DNA of 64,000 nt from JARRNE01 sp963824085 (GTDB taxonomy: Bacteria; Pseudomonadota; Gammaproteobacteria; Chromatiales; Chromatiaceae): the NCBI GenBank assembly GCA_963824085.1, contig CAWGNT010000015.1:434001-498000 (forward strand), in the 5' to 3' direction. The translations under genes and the position numbers were made by a program. Position 1 is the first letter of the stretch; each line of letters opens with the position of its first letter. The notes under the pieces were generated by a model that searched no databases, was not told where the DNA came from, and was given only the letters and a program-made list of their open reading frames with translations. This document shows, piece by piece, positions 35,629 to 44,680 of the stretch.

Positions 35629-35988
35629 CTACGCGCCGGCCTTGAGCGTCCATGAGGAGCACCAGCCGTTTTCATTGACGGCCTTACCGGGGAACAGCTG
35701 ACAGGGCCGCCAGGCTCCTGAGTCCGCCTGCACGAACTGGCAGTTGTGGCAAAACTGCTCGTCTGGGGCGAGGCCGGGCCGGGCAGCTGCAGCGCGATCC
35801 CCCTTCGTCGCGTCGCTGACGTATTTCAATGCAATCGCGGTCGGATCCGTAGCCGGATCGACGTGGGGCAAATCCTCCGCGTGTGCGGCGGCCATTCCGA
35901 CCAGGTTGACCAACGGTACGGCGGCCAAGCCGCCCAGCACCATCTTGACGGCGTCGCGACGGCTCTTATTCATTGGCTTATCGGACAT
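35629..35988 (-). CDS. High-potential iron-sulfur protein (HiPIP)
   Basis: This 119-residue protein has a Tat-type signal (NKSRRDAVKMVLGGLAAVPL, with processing near AHA at about 37). The mature HiPIP domain carries the four cluster Cys in CHNC, RPCQLF and GWCSSW, the family spacing for one [4Fe-4S] cubane. HiPIPs are periplasmic electron carriers, for example between the bc1 complex and a reaction centre or terminal oxidase. They are typical of Chromatiales and some other proteobacteria. AAGGAG lies eight bases before the ATG. Confidence 0.95.
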   Translation of the reverse strand: MSDKPMNKSRRDAVKMVLGGLAAVPLVNLVGMAAAHAEDLPHVDPATDPTAIALKYVSDATKGDRAAAARPGLAPDEQFCHNCQFVQADSGAWRPCQLFPGKAVNENGWCSSWTLKAGA

Positions 35989-36213
35989 GCGATCATCTCC
36001 TTCTCAGGGTGGGACCAAGCGGACCGTGGACGGCCCGCCGTCCCTGGGGATTGTGCACCACAGAGGGGGAAAAGGCGAGACTCGGTTGGCACGAGTTGGA
36101 CGCGACGGCTGACCGCCCACAAGGTTTCACGCGGCTGGTAACGGCACCGACGGTCCGCCGCCTTACGCGAACGACGGACCGCCGCACCGCCCCCCTGTGC
36201 CCCAGCCCCAGCC

Positions 36214-36696
36214 TCAGTTCAGATAGGTGCCTGCCCCGATCAGATGATCCTGCCAGTACGGCGTATTGAGGCGAGACAGCCGAACCCGCCTTTGCGAGGT
36301 CGACGCGTGAACGAAGCGATTTCGGTCCACCATCAGACCCACGTGGTACTGACCCCGTCGGATCTTGAAAAATACGAGATCGCCGGGTTTGACATTCGCC
36401 GGATCGACAGGCGTCGCTGCGCGCCGCTGCGCCATCGATACTCGGGGAATGGACATCCCAGCCGCCCGATAGGCGTGCTGTGTCAGTGCACTGCAATCCA
36501 GGGCGGCGCCCGGCGCATCGGCGCCATACACGTAACGCGTCCCAACTTCGGATAATGCCGCGATCACGACGTCCGCCCGCGGCCCCGACAAACCCGTGGT
36601 TCCCCCGCCCTTATCCGCGGTGGTTGAACACCCCTGCATGACGAATGTCAGCCCGGCGACGCACAGCGATACCCGCACCACGTATTTAGGTGTCAT
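36214..36696 (-). CDS. NlpC/P60 family peptidoglycan hydrolase lipoprotein
   Basis: This 160-residue lipoprotein has a signal ending in the lipobox MQGC (Cys23). The NlpC/P60 catalytic Cys lies in ALDCSALTQHAY and the His in YHVGLMVDRNRF; a polar third residue would be in FVHASTSQRRV. These enzymes cut D-glutamyl-meso-DAP peptide bonds in the cell wall. A good promoter lies 50-80 bases upstream. It is divergent from the unknown membrane-anchored gene at 36988. Confidence 0.9.
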   Translation of the reverse strand: MTPKYVVRVSLCVAGLTFVMQGCSTTADKGGGTTGLSGPRADVVIAALSEVGTRYVYGADAPGAALDCSALTQHAYRAAGMSIPRVSMAQRRAATPVDPANVKPGDLVFFKIRRGQYHVGLMVDRNRFVHASTSQRRVRLSRLNTPYWQDHLIGAGTYLN

Positions 36697-36746
36697 CCTA
36701 AAGTGGTTTCCTCTATTGGTGATATAACTTCTTGTTGTGAAGGTAC

Positions 36747-36775
36747 TTGATACTTTCTTGCTCAGCCGTTGTCAA
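36747..36775 (-). promoter_or_regulatory. Sigma-70 promoter of the NlpC/P60 gene
   Basis: On the minus strand, TTGACA (36775-36770), 17 bases, then TATCAA (36752-36747), inside a locally A+T-rich stretch. The expected start at about 36740 gives a short 5' leader before ATG 36696. Confidence 0.7.
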
Positions 36776-36987
36776 CCCCAAAATCGCCCTTTTCCTGATC
36801 TGAGCCCCGCTCAAGTCACAAAAGGCCGTGCCGCGAAGGTCGGTCACCCATTCCGCGGCGCGCGCCGAGAGGTAATAATTGGTCGACGGTTGTGGCGACG
36901 CGTCTCGAGACATCTCGCGGACTTCTCTTAACGGAGCTCGGCGTGGGGACCTCGTAGTGAACTGGATGCGAACCCTGAGACAGCTTC

Positions 36988-38472
36988 ATGGCCGCACAAC
37001 CGCAGAGCCCACGCGACGAGTCAATCGAGCTTACCGCCCTCGTCCACGCCAGGCGGCCAGCCGGTGGCTTCCCGATCACCTCCGGAGAGCTCACGGCGGA
37101 GCCCCAAGGTCTTGCGGTACGGAGGGAGATTGAGTTGATCAATAGCAGGCGCCTCAAGGCGATGATCCAGAAACGACGGGCGTCTGAGGACGCGGAGACC
37201 CCTGGCGCTGCGGCCGACGTGCGGATGGCGCTCGATCGGTTGACGGCCCTAATCCGGTCGGGGGATCTGGCCGCCAAAGCCACTTCGGACGATCGTGAAC
37301 GCAAGAGCGGGTCGACTGAGGAACCTTCGGCCCCCTCGGTTTCCAGTGGCCAGGGGCGAACGGCAGCTAAGCGCGAGCGAGGCCAGGATCCAGAGCTAGC
37401 GCTGGGGCAGAATCTCTCCGAGCTGATCCGCGCCGCAGACCATGGGGTGGACGAGCCCCGCTTCGCGGTGCCGCCGAGCCAGATTCGCACCGAGAAAAGG
37501 CGCCAGAGACGCCGCGCGCGCAAGGTCCTTGATGCGGCAGGCGTACTGCTGGCATTGGGCCTGGCCTGGTTCGGTTTCCAATGGCTTGCGGCCCTCCCCG
37601 ACAAACCCGCGGATTCACCGTGGGCGCTCCTGGGCAGTGCCCGGACGGCCGAAGGCCCCGCCGCCGGAGGCTCCAAGGCCGATGCCGGCGGCTCCAAGAG
37701 AGATGCCGCAGACTCCGAGCGACCGCTTGGGCAGTTCAAATTCGGGCCGACCTACGTTCCCGATACGACGGACGAGCCCATGCAGGCATCCAAAGGGGGC
37801 GACACGCCGGCCGACAGCAAGCTCACCATCCGCGAGCTCGAGGCCGCCTTCAACGCCACCTACATCCCTCCGCCGGACTGCAACGACTGGGCATCCAAGG
37901 CACAGATGGTGAGCTGCGGCAATCACCGAATGCGTGCGCTGCGGGAATTCGTCCACAGCGGCGGCAAGATGAGCGCAGCGATGCTTGGCGGGCCTATCGC
38001 ACCGAGTCGAGATCCGGTGGAGCTCCAACAGGGAGATTGGCGTGACCCAGACACTCAGGGGACCCAACAGAATTGGCGCGAGGCACAAGACCTTCGCCAA
38101 CCCGAGACCTGGCGGCAGGAGGAGGCCAACCGCGAGCAACAGGACCGGCAGCAGGACCCGTATCAGGATCAGCCATCCGGGTGGTCGCGAGGCCGCGCTT
38201 GGAGTGAGCCTGATCGCCCACCTGCCAGCAGGAGTTGGCGCGAGGCAGAGGATCTTCGGCAACCTCTCACCTGGCAGCAGGAGCAGGCGCGACGCGACTA
38301 TCAAGACGCCCAAGGGGATGGAGATCGGAACCAGGAGCAGAACCAGCTCCGCGACCATGACTGGCGGCTACGGTACCGGCGGGACTCGCAGCCCGATTGG
38401 CGCGCCGATTGGCAGCACGGAGGTTCCCAGGAAGACCATTGGCGCCAGGATTGGCTACGGCGCCCGCAATGA
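36988..38472 (+). CDS. Single-pass membrane protein with charged C-terminal repeats, unknown
   Basis: This 494-residue protein is of unrecognised family. A charged cytoplasmic N-terminal part (1-170) is followed by a basic stop-transfer run (RTEKRRQRRRARK) and one membrane helix at about 180-200 (AAGVLLALGLAWFGFQWLAA). The rest, probably periplasmic, includes a Gly/Ala/Asp/Ser linker, a segment with two Cys (PPPDCNDWASKAQMVSCGNH) and a C-terminal tail very rich in Trp, Arg, Gln and Asp. That tail holds two near-identical units: NWREAQDLRQPETWRQEEAN and SWREAEDLRQPLTWQQEQAR. The stop overlaps the next gene (ATGA). Function unknown. Confidence 0.72.
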   Translation: MAAQPQSPRDESIELTALVHARRPAGGFPITSGELTAEPQGLAVRREIELINSRRLKAMIQKRRASEDAETPGAAADVRMALDRLTALIRSGDLAAKATSDDRERKSGSTEEPSAPSVSSGQGRTAAKRERGQDPELALGQNLSELIRAADHGVDEPRFAVPPSQIRTEKRRQRRRARKVLDAAGVLLALGLAWFGFQWLAALPDKPADSPWALLGSARTAEGPAAGGSKADAGGSKRDAADSERPLGQFKFGPTYVPDTTDEPMQASKGGDTPADSKLTIRELEAAFNATYIPPPDCNDWASKAQMVSCGNHRMRALREFVHSGGKMSAAMLGGPIAPSRDPVELQQGDWRDPDTQGTQQNWREAQDLRQPETWRQEEANREQQDRQQDPYQDQPSGWSRGRAWSEPDRPPASRSWREAEDLRQPLTWQQEQARRDYQDAQGDGDRNQEQNQLRDHDWRLRYRRDSQPDWRADWQHGGSQEDHWRQDWLRRPQ

Positions 38473-38885
38473 GTCGCGTCCTTCGGGCCCGAACCATCCG
38501 CCTCGACGGCCAGTGCCGCCTGATGCTCGAGCCCGACGCTGCTCAGCCGGCCCGCTACCTTGTCCGCTTCTGCGGCCTGAGCCGCGACCGCGCGGCGATG
38601 GCGGCGACAGAGTCTATGCGGGTCCAAATGATGCTCGCCAATCTGCGCGGGAAGGCCCCCTATCCTTATCCTCTGCCCGAGCGGGTGACGCTCGGCTGGC
38701 TCGATTGCCGCGGTTGGCACCTAGGACGATCGCCGTACGCCAAGCCCTTGACCGAGATGGGGGCGGTGCAGGCTTGTCTGGACGAGCTTCTAAACGACAT
38801 CATGCTGCGTGTTGCCTTGGTGGCCGCTGCGGCACGGGGTGGTTCTCCAGACTTGAAGTCCGATGCCGTTGACCGCGGGACGTAG
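38469..38885 (+). CDS. Unknown protein coupled to the repeat-bearing membrane protein
   Basis: This 138-residue soluble protein (MSRVLRARTIRLDGQCRLML, YLVRFCGLSRDRAAMAATES, VQACLDELLNDIMLRVALVA) is not recognised. ATG 38469 overlaps the previous stop by four bases, so it is translated with that gene and probably works with it. There is no signal peptide or membrane segment; three Cys are spread along the chain. Confidence 0.65.
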   Translation: MSRVLRARTIRLDGQCRLMLEPDAAQPARYLVRFCGLSRDRAAMAATESMRVQMMLANLRGKAPYPYPLPERVTLGWLDCRGWHLGRSPYAKPLTEMGAVQACLDELLNDIMLRVALVAAAARGGSPDLKSDAVDRGT

Positions 38886-39136
38886 CCGCGGCCAGCCGAT
38901 GCTGCGCAGCACAGTGTTGGGGCGGAGCGAGTACGGCCTCCTCGCCACGCACCCGACCCTTCCCTGGCTATGCGAGGCGGTATGAGCTGAGACCTGCACC
39001 CGACAATGTGCAGGTGGGCCAACGCCCGTCATTGGGATACACGCGGGGCGTCCGACCCTTAGAATTCGGACCTGGGCCGGCTTGGCTGCCATCAGCTTGA
39101 GTAGCCGGCAACCCGCAATGGACCCCAGGGACCGCT

Positions 39137-40417
39137 ATGCAGCTATTCGACATCCTTGCCATTCTTATCGCCCTTGCCTCGGTCTTCAGCTGGCTCAACT
39201 ACCGGTTCCTGCGCTTGCCCACCACCATTGGGTTGATGTTCGGCGCGCTCGTGATGTCGATCGTCCTGATGGCGCTCGGTCCGCTTGCCGGAGGCATCGA
39301 GCACAACGTAAGGCTGATGCTCAACAGCGTCGACTTCAACGAAACCCTCCTCCACGGCATGCTGAGCTTCTTGCTCTTCGCCGGCGCCCTGCACGTCAAC
39401 CTCGACGATCTCGCCGAACAGCGCTGGACCATCGGAATCTTGGCCACTGCAAGCGTCATCGGTGCGACCGCCCTAATCGGCTTCGGGTCCTGGTGGATCT
39501 TTGGTCTCATCGGACTGGACCTTCCGCTCATGGCATGCCTGGTGTTCGGCGCCCTCATCTCGCCGACGGATCCTATTGCCGTGCTCGGCGTCCTCAAGAC
39601 GGCGGGAGCCCCGAAGAGCCTGGAGACCAAGATTACAGGAGAATCCCTTTTCAACGACGGGGTGGCAGTCGTCGTGTTCCTGGTGCTGCTGGAGCTCCCG
39701 CCCGGGGGAGGAGATCTTGGAGTTGCAGCGGACGCCCTCAAGCTCTTCGCCATCGAGGCAGCAGGCGGCGCGATCTACGGTGTCCTCCTCGGAGGTGTAG
39801 CCTATTGGTTGTTGAAGGAGGTGGACGACTACACCGTCGAGGTCCTGATTACTCTCGCCGTAACCACCGCCGGATACGACCTGGCCGAAATGATCCATGT
39901 TTCGGCCCCGATCGCTATCGTGGTGGCCGGGCTGCTTATCGGGAACCACGGCCGCGCCTTCGCGATGTCGGATCGCACTCGGGAGCATCTGGACACCTTC
40001 TGGGAGCTGGTCGATGAGATCCTCAACGCGGTGCTCTTCCTGCTGATCGGCCTCGAGGTGCTCGTCCTCTCGTTGCGCGAGCAATATCTGCTGGCTGGAC
40101 TGGTTGCCATTCCCCTGGTGCTGCTAGCCCGTCTCATCAGCGTTGGCCTGCCCATCGGCGTCATGCGTCACTTTCGGAGCTTCTCGCCGGGGACGGTCAC
40201 CATCCTCACCTGGGGCGGGCTTCGCGGTGGTATCTCCATCGCCATGGCACTCTCCCTCCCCGACAGCGAGGCTCGCACCGCCCTGGTCACCGTGACCTAC
40301 GTCATCGTAGTCTTCGCCATTCTGGTGCAGGGGCTGACCCTTGGGCGGGTGGTACGCAAGGTCGCGGCCCGCGCGGATATCGAGCTGGAGCGCACTCGAC
40401 TGGACCTAGACGAGTGA
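39137..40417 (+). CDS. Na+(K+)/H+ antiporter, CPA1 (NhaP-like) family
   Basis: This 426-residue protein has about 12 transmembrane helices. The CPA1 signature residues are in FGALISPTDPIAVLGVLKTA and ITGESLFNDGVAVVVFLVLL, the unwound-helix and ion-site regions of NHE/NhaP exchangers. WGGLRGGISIAMALSLP matches the conserved late helix. The cytoplasmic tail is very short. It exchanges monovalent cations for protons across the inner membrane; ion preference cannot be read. AGGGA precedes the ATG. Confidence 0.93.
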   Translation: MQLFDILAILIALASVFSWLNYRFLRLPTTIGLMFGALVMSIVLMALGPLAGGIEHNVRLMLNSVDFNETLLHGMLSFLLFAGALHVNLDDLAEQRWTIGILATASVIGATALIGFGSWWIFGLIGLDLPLMACLVFGALISPTDPIAVLGVLKTAGAPKSLETKITGESLFNDGVAVVVFLVLLELPPGGGDLGVAADALKLFAIEAAGGAIYGVLLGGVAYWLLKEVDDYTVEVLITLAVTTAGYDLAEMIHVSAPIAIVVAGLLIGNHGRAFAMSDRTREHLDTFWELVDEILNAVLFLLIGLEVLVLSLREQYLLAGLVAIPLVLLARLISVGLPIGVMRHFRSFSPGTVTILTWGGLRGGISIAMALSLPDSEARTALVTVTYVIVVFAILVQGLTLGRVVRKVAARADIELERTRLDLDE

Positions 40418-40519
40418 CGAAAGGCCTCGCATCCCGGTGCGACAACACGAACGACGCCTGCGCTCCGGGCTCTACCAAGGGCATTCGCCCCCCTGCCGTG
40501 GGAACGTACAATAGTCCCC

Positions 40520-41509
40520 ATGAGCGACAACCCCGCGACCCCATATGCGGACCTGTCCCCCGATCGGGTGCTCGACGCGATCGAGAGTCTCGGACTTTCG
40601 GTTGACGGCCGCCTCCTCGCACTGAACAGCTACGAGAACCGCGTCTATCAGGTGGGCGTCGAAGATGCCGCGCCAGTGATTGCGAAGTTCTACCGCCCCG
40701 GGCGCTGGTCGAACGCGGCAATCTGGGAAGAGCACGCCTTCGCCGAAAAGCTAGTGGAGCATGAGATCCCGGCGGTCGCGCCGCTGCGCCTCGCCGGACG
40801 CACGCTGCACGAGCTCCGTGGGTACCGTTTCTCCGTGAGCCAGCGTCGGGGCGGGCGTGCCCCGGCGCTCGACGACCTGGACGTGCTGGAATGGATCGGT
40901 CGATTCATCGGGCGCATCCACGCCGTCGGCGAGGTGGAGTCCTTTCGATACCGGCCCACCCTCGCCATTGCAAGCTTCGGCGAGGAGCCGCGCGCCTATC
41001 TGCTCGCCAACGGGTGGATCCCGCCCGACCTGGAGGAAGCCTACCGCAGCGTGTCTGCTCACGCCCTCGAAGGCGTTCGCCGCTGCTTCGAGCGCGCGGG
41101 CAAGGTAGAGCTGCTACGCCTGCACGGAGATTGCCACGCGGGCAACATCCTGTGGACGGAAGAAGGCCCCCACTTCGTGGACTTCGACGACACCCGCATG
41201 GGTCCTGCGGTACAGGATCTGTGGATGCTCCTCTCGGGCGACCGGCACGAGATGTCGGTGCAGCTCGGTCGGGTCCTCGCGGGGTATGAGGACTTTCGCG
41301 CGTTCGACCTCCGCGAGCTGCACCTCCTCGAGGCCCTGCGTACCCTGCGTCTCATCCACTACTCGGCGTGGATCGCCCGCCGCTGGCACGACCCCGCCTT
41401 TCCCGCTGCGTTCACCTGGTTCAACACCCAGCGCTACTGGCAGGACCGCATCCTGGAGATTCGCGAGCAGATCGCGGCCATGGAGGAGGGTCCGCTGTGG
41501 GTCAGCTGA
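40520..41509 (+). CDS. srkA: Stress-response Ser/Thr kinase SrkA (YihE/RdoA family)
   Basis: This 329-residue kinase-like protein has nucleotide-binding residues around LNSYENRVYQVGVEDAAPVI with Lys in IAKFYRPGRW. The catalytic loop is RLHGDCHAGNILW and the metal loop is FVDFDDTRMGPAVQDLW, as in the aminoglycoside-phosphotransferase-like SrkA family. In known bacteria it counters stress-induced death. No ribosome binding site is visible before ATG 40520, and a TACAAT box ends nine bases before it, so the mRNA may be leaderless (inference). Confidence 0.93.
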   Translation: MSDNPATPYADLSPDRVLDAIESLGLSVDGRLLALNSYENRVYQVGVEDAAPVIAKFYRPGRWSNAAIWEEHAFAEKLVEHEIPAVAPLRLAGRTLHELRGYRFSVSQRRGGRAPALDDLDVLEWIGRFIGRIHAVGEVESFRYRPTLAIASFGEEPRAYLLANGWIPPDLEEAYRSVSAHALEGVRRCFERAGKVELLRLHGDCHAGNILWTEEGPHFVDFDDTRMGPAVQDLWMLLSGDRHEMSVQLGRVLAGYEDFRAFDLRELHLLEALRTLRLIHYSAWIARRWHDPAFPAAFTWFNTQRYWQDRILEIREQIAAMEEGPLWVS

Positions 41510-41573
41510 CCCTGCCCCGAAACCCGGCCGACGCGCCACCGATGTCTCCCACCCACATTTCGAGCCCAACACA

Positions 41574-41972
41574 ATGAAGCCAGACACCCCCTGCCCATGT
41601 GGCACCGGTAAGTTGCTCTCCGTATGCTGCGGGCCCTTCGTTGAAGGCGCCGCACAAGCGCAAACGGCCGAACAGCTGATGCGCTCCCGCTATACCGCCT
41701 ATGTGGTCGGCCGCGCCGACTACCTGACCGCCACCTGGCATCCGACGACGCGTCGCAGGGACGTCGGTCTCGACCCGGCCGTGACCTGGATCGACCTCAA
41801 GATCCTCCGCACCAAGGGCGGCAGTACGGCGGACAAGGAAGGCGTGGTGGAGTTTGTCGCGCGCTACAAGATCGGCGGGCGGGCCCACCGCCTGCACGAG
41901 GCGAGCCGCTTCGTCCGGCGGGATGGCCAGTGGCTGTACGTCCACGGTGAGCTGGACCCATCGAGCACATGA
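41574..41972 (+). CDS. YchJ-like SEC-C motif protein
   Basis: This 132-residue protein begins MKPDTPCPCGTGKLLSVCCG, a zinc-binding SEC-C-type motif, followed by the YchJ/NTF2-like domain (AEQLMRSRYTAYVVGRADYL, TWIDLKILRTKGG, GVVEFVARYKIGG, HEASRFVRRDGQWLYVHGEL). The function of the family is not established. It lies between srkA and an alpha/beta hydrolase on the same strand with short gaps, so it may be part of one transcript. Confidence 0.9.
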   Translation: MKPDTPCPCGTGKLLSVCCGPFVEGAAQAQTAEQLMRSRYTAYVVGRADYLTATWHPTTRRRDVGLDPAVTWIDLKILRTKGGSTADKEGVVEFVARYKIGGRAHRLHEASRFVRRDGQWLYVHGELDPSST

Positions 41973-42036
41973 GCGGCAGGCGACCCATCGCCGCGGCCCC
42001 AAGGGGTCCGGACCAGCGACGCTGGACCCTCGGACC

Positions 42037-42867
42037 GTGAGCATCGCAGGCGGTCTCAGCGCGATCCTCATCGGCTGGGCGCTCCTCAACGGCCTGATGT
42101 TCCTCGCCCAGCCGGGCATGATCTTCTATCCCTACGCAGGCAACGAGGCGACGCCCAAGGACTGGGGCCTCACCTACCAGGACGTGATCTTCCAAACCCA
42201 GGATCAGGTGACGCTCCATGGCTGGTTTGTCGAGCAGGACGGGGGAGCGCCGCGGGTACTGCTCTTCTTCCACGGCAACGCGGGCAACATCTCCCAGCGC
42301 GGGGACTCGGTCGCCATCTTTCACGGCCTCGGCCTCCAGGTGTTCATCATCGACTACCGCGGCTACGGCCGCAGCGAGGGATCTCCGAGCGAGAACGGCC
42401 TCTACCGGGACGCGCGGGCAGCCTGGCGGTATCTCACCCAGACTCGGGGCATCCCTGGGAGGAACATCATCATCTTCGGGCGCTCGCTCGGGGGTGCCGT
42501 TGCCGCCCACCTGGCCGCCGAAGTGCAGCCGGCCGGACTCATACTAGAATCGAGCTTTAGCTCCGCAAAGGATGCCGCCCACGCCATCTTTCCGCTGTTG
42601 TCGAGGCTGGTGATGGTGCGCTATCGCTTCGATGCGGCAAGCGCCCTGCGCAGCGTACGCTGCCCCGTGCTGGTGCTGCACAGTCCACAGGACGACATCA
42701 TCCCTTACGCCCTCGGGCGCAAGCTCTACGAGTCCGCCCGCCAGCCGAAGCACTTTGCCGAGCTCCGCGGGGGGCACAACGAGGGGTTTCTCCTATCGCA
42801 GCCGAAATACAATCGGGACCTCCAAGACTTCCTCGCCACGCTGCCGGCGAGCGTCGGACAGGGTTAA
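42037..42867 (+). CDS. Membrane-anchored alpha/beta hydrolase (BEM46-like)
   Basis: This protein of about 276 residues has one N-terminal membrane helix (about 1-25). The alpha/beta-hydrolase core has the oxyanion HGNAGN motif, nucleophile elbow GRSLGG, the Asp in HSPQDDIIP and the His in GGHNEGF. It resembles the ABHD12/13-BEM46 group of predicted lipid or ester hydrolases. The GTG at 42037 is a guess: the frame is open to 41854, but those codons overlap the YchJ-like gene and do not look like protein. The substrate is unknown. Confidence 0.85.
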   Translation: MSIAGGLSAILIGWALLNGLMFLAQPGMIFYPYAGNEATPKDWGLTYQDVIFQTQDQVTLHGWFVEQDGGAPRVLLFFHGNAGNISQRGDSVAIFHGLGLQVFIIDYRGYGRSEGSPSENGLYRDARAAWRYLTQTRGIPGRNIIIFGRSLGGAVAAHLAAEVQPAGLILESSFSSAKDAAHAIFPLLSRLVMVRYRFDAASALRSVRCPVLVLHSPQDDIIPYALGRKLYESARQPKHFAELRGGHNEGFLLSQPKYNRDLQDFLATLPASVGQG

Positions 42868-42998
42868 ACATGCGCGTCTCGCTCGGGCGCAGCTCTTGTT
42901 ACGCAAGACTCAATGACGGGTGTGCGGGGCGACCCGTGCTCGCGTCTGCTTACCGTCCGCGAGCACGGCGGCCGTGCCTGTGCGGTCAAAGCCGAACG

Positions 42999-44042
42999 AT
43001 GGTTGTCCGTTTGCTGGTCTTGCCTCGCACCGCGCTGCTCGCTCTCATGCTGGCCGGCTGCGCCGGGCCGGATGTTCAAACATGGGCAACGTCCGAGCAA
43101 CCGCCGCGGCTCGCGAGCGAGCAGGCGGTCATGAACGACGGCTACCGGCTCCCTTTGCGCCATTGGGGCAGCCCGAAATCGGCACATGCCGTGGTGCTCG
43201 CACTGCACGGCTTCAACGACTACCGCAATGCCTTCGCCGAGCTCGGCCCTTACCTGGCCGACCGAGAAGTCATCACCTACGCTTATGACCAGCGCGGGTT
43301 TGGAGCGACGGCAGAGCGTGGCCACTGGGCCGGAAGCGGTCGCATGATCGCCGACCTGCGCAACGTCGCCTCGCTGCTGCGGCAACGCTACCCGCACCTG
43401 CCCCTTTACCTCTTGGGCGAGAGCATGGGAGGCGCAGTCGTGATGGCCGCCGGCGGGACCGGAGCAACCGGGGTCATCCTCGTCGCCCCAGCCGTCTGGT
43501 CGCGCGACACGATGAACCCCGTGGAGCGATTCGCCCTATGGGCCGCATCGCACACAGCTCCCTGGCTCAAGGTCAGCGGGCGCGGGCTGCACATTTGGCC
43601 TTCCGACAACCGGAACATGCTGCGCGCCTTCAGTGCCGATCCCTTGGTGATCAAGGAAACCCGTATCGATGCCTTGTGGGGCGTCACCAATCTCATGGAT
43701 CGTGCCGCGGCTGCTGCTGGAGGCGTGCGCCCGCCGGCACTGATCCTCTACGGGGAGCACGACGAGATCATTCCGAAACGGGCCTTCTGCGCCATGGTCC
43801 ACTCCCTGCCGCGTAACGCTCCCGGTCTCCGGCTTGTGTTGTACGCACACGGCTGGCATATGTTGACTCGCGATCTGCAGGGAGCGCGCGTGAGGGCAGA
43901 CATCGCGGCCTGGCTCGACGACACCTCAGCGGCACTCCCCTCCGGAGAAGAGACGGCGCGCGGAGGATCGCGGCTCGCCCGGCTATGTCGGGGCCAAGCC
44001 CCCTCCGGAGTGGCAGCGCGGCCGCCAGTGGCGCTAAATTAG
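42999..44042 (+). CDS. Lipoprotein alpha/beta hydrolase (monoacylglycerol-lipase-like)
   Basis: This 347-residue lipoprotein has a signal ending in the lipobox LAGC (Cys21). The hydrolase fold shows LALHGFNDYRNAF, nucleophile GESMGGAV, acid GEHDEIIP and His in HGWHML. The closest family feel is lysophospholipase/monoacylglycerol lipase. ATG 42999 gives a proper lipoprotein signal; the frame is open upstream to 42870. It follows another alpha/beta hydrolase on the same strand, but the two share little beyond the fold. The C-terminal 30 residues are low-complexity. Confidence 0.85.
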   Translation: MVVRLLVLPRTALLALMLAGCAGPDVQTWATSEQPPRLASEQAVMNDGYRLPLRHWGSPKSAHAVVLALHGFNDYRNAFAELGPYLADREVITYAYDQRGFGATAERGHWAGSGRMIADLRNVASLLRQRYPHLPLYLLGESMGGAVVMAAGGTGATGVILVAPAVWSRDTMNPVERFALWAASHTAPWLKVSGRGLHIWPSDNRNMLRAFSADPLVIKETRIDALWGVTNLMDRAAAAAGGVRPPALILYGEHDEIIPKRAFCAMVHSLPRNAPGLRLVLYAHGWHMLTRDLQGARVRADIAAWLDDTSAALPSGEETARGGSRLARLCRGQAPSGVAARPPVALN

Positions 44043-44097
44043 CCGCCTCTCGGCGCATCCATCCCGGCGCCGCAAAATATACGGAGCCAGCAAGTTC

Positions 44098-44388
44098 ATG
44101 AACGACGACAAGCGCCCCCGCAGTGTCACAGAAGAGGTTACCCTCGCCGGCAGCGAGCTGGTGGACTATGTGAAGCGTCTCATTACCGAAGGCAACGTTC
44201 GCCGCCTTATCATTCGCAAACCCGACGGACAGGTGCTGGTCGAGGTTCCGCTGGCCGCGGGGATTGCGGTGAGCGGCGCCCTCACTCTGATGGCACCCGT
44301 CCTGGCGGCCTTGGGTGCAATGGCGGCTCTGGTGGCGCAGGTTCGGGTCGAGATCGTGCGTGCCGGGGGTGATGGAGAGGAAAAATGA
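44098..44388 (+). CDS. DUF4342-like small protein
   Basis: This 96-residue protein has an N-terminal segment (VTEEVTLAGSELVDYVKRLI, EGNVRRLIIRKPDGQVLVEV) and a hydrophobic C-terminal half (PLAAGIAVSGALTLMAPVLA, ALGAMAALVAQVRVEIV). This matches my memory of DUF4342: an amphipathic helix plus a beta hairpin, then a hydrophobic hairpin. The function is unknown. It is followed by a palindromic element. Confidence 0.75.
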   Translation: MNDDKRPRSVTEEVTLAGSELVDYVKRLITEGNVRRLIIRKPDGQVLVEVPLAAGIAVSGALTLMAPVLAALGAMAALVAQVRVEIVRAGGDGEEK

Positions 44389-44497
44389 GGGCGCCTCACT
44401 TCCCAAACCGAAAAAACCATGTGAGCGAGTAAAGCAGCACCCAAGTGCCGGTAACGATGCCGTACCTATCGGCCGCAACTCTTCCGCTCTAGGTTGA

Positions 44498-44586
44498 GGG
44501 GTCGGGTTGCGGGCGGCGGGAGGGACGCCGCCGTCAAGCTACACGGATGTATCCACGGCGTCCCACGACGCCCGTAACCCAACCCC
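44498..44586. repeat. ATGGATGTATTCACGGCG palindromic element, copy 1
   Basis: This 89-base element has 18-base terminal inverted repeats (GGGGTCGGGTTGCGGGCG and, inverted, GGGGTTGGGTTACGGGCG; 16 of 18 match). Its core CCGTCAAGCTACACGGATGT continues ATCCACGGCGTCCC. It shares both arms and core with 63550-63651. It lies between the DUF4342-like gene and the 66-residue small gene, and could also serve as a transcript end. Confidence 0.8.
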
Positions 44587-44680
44587 GGAAAACTGACAAT
44601 CGAGAAGAGTATCGTGTAGCTGCCGAAGTTTCGGCGCGGCTGTACTAGTCATAACAACCATCCCCGAGAGGCCAAACACC

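Noticed and set aside
36713..36913. 66-codon minus-strand frame upstream of the NlpC/P60 gene
   Set aside because: Its 3' part coincides with the A+T-rich promoter of that gene, and it has no ribosome binding site or family match.
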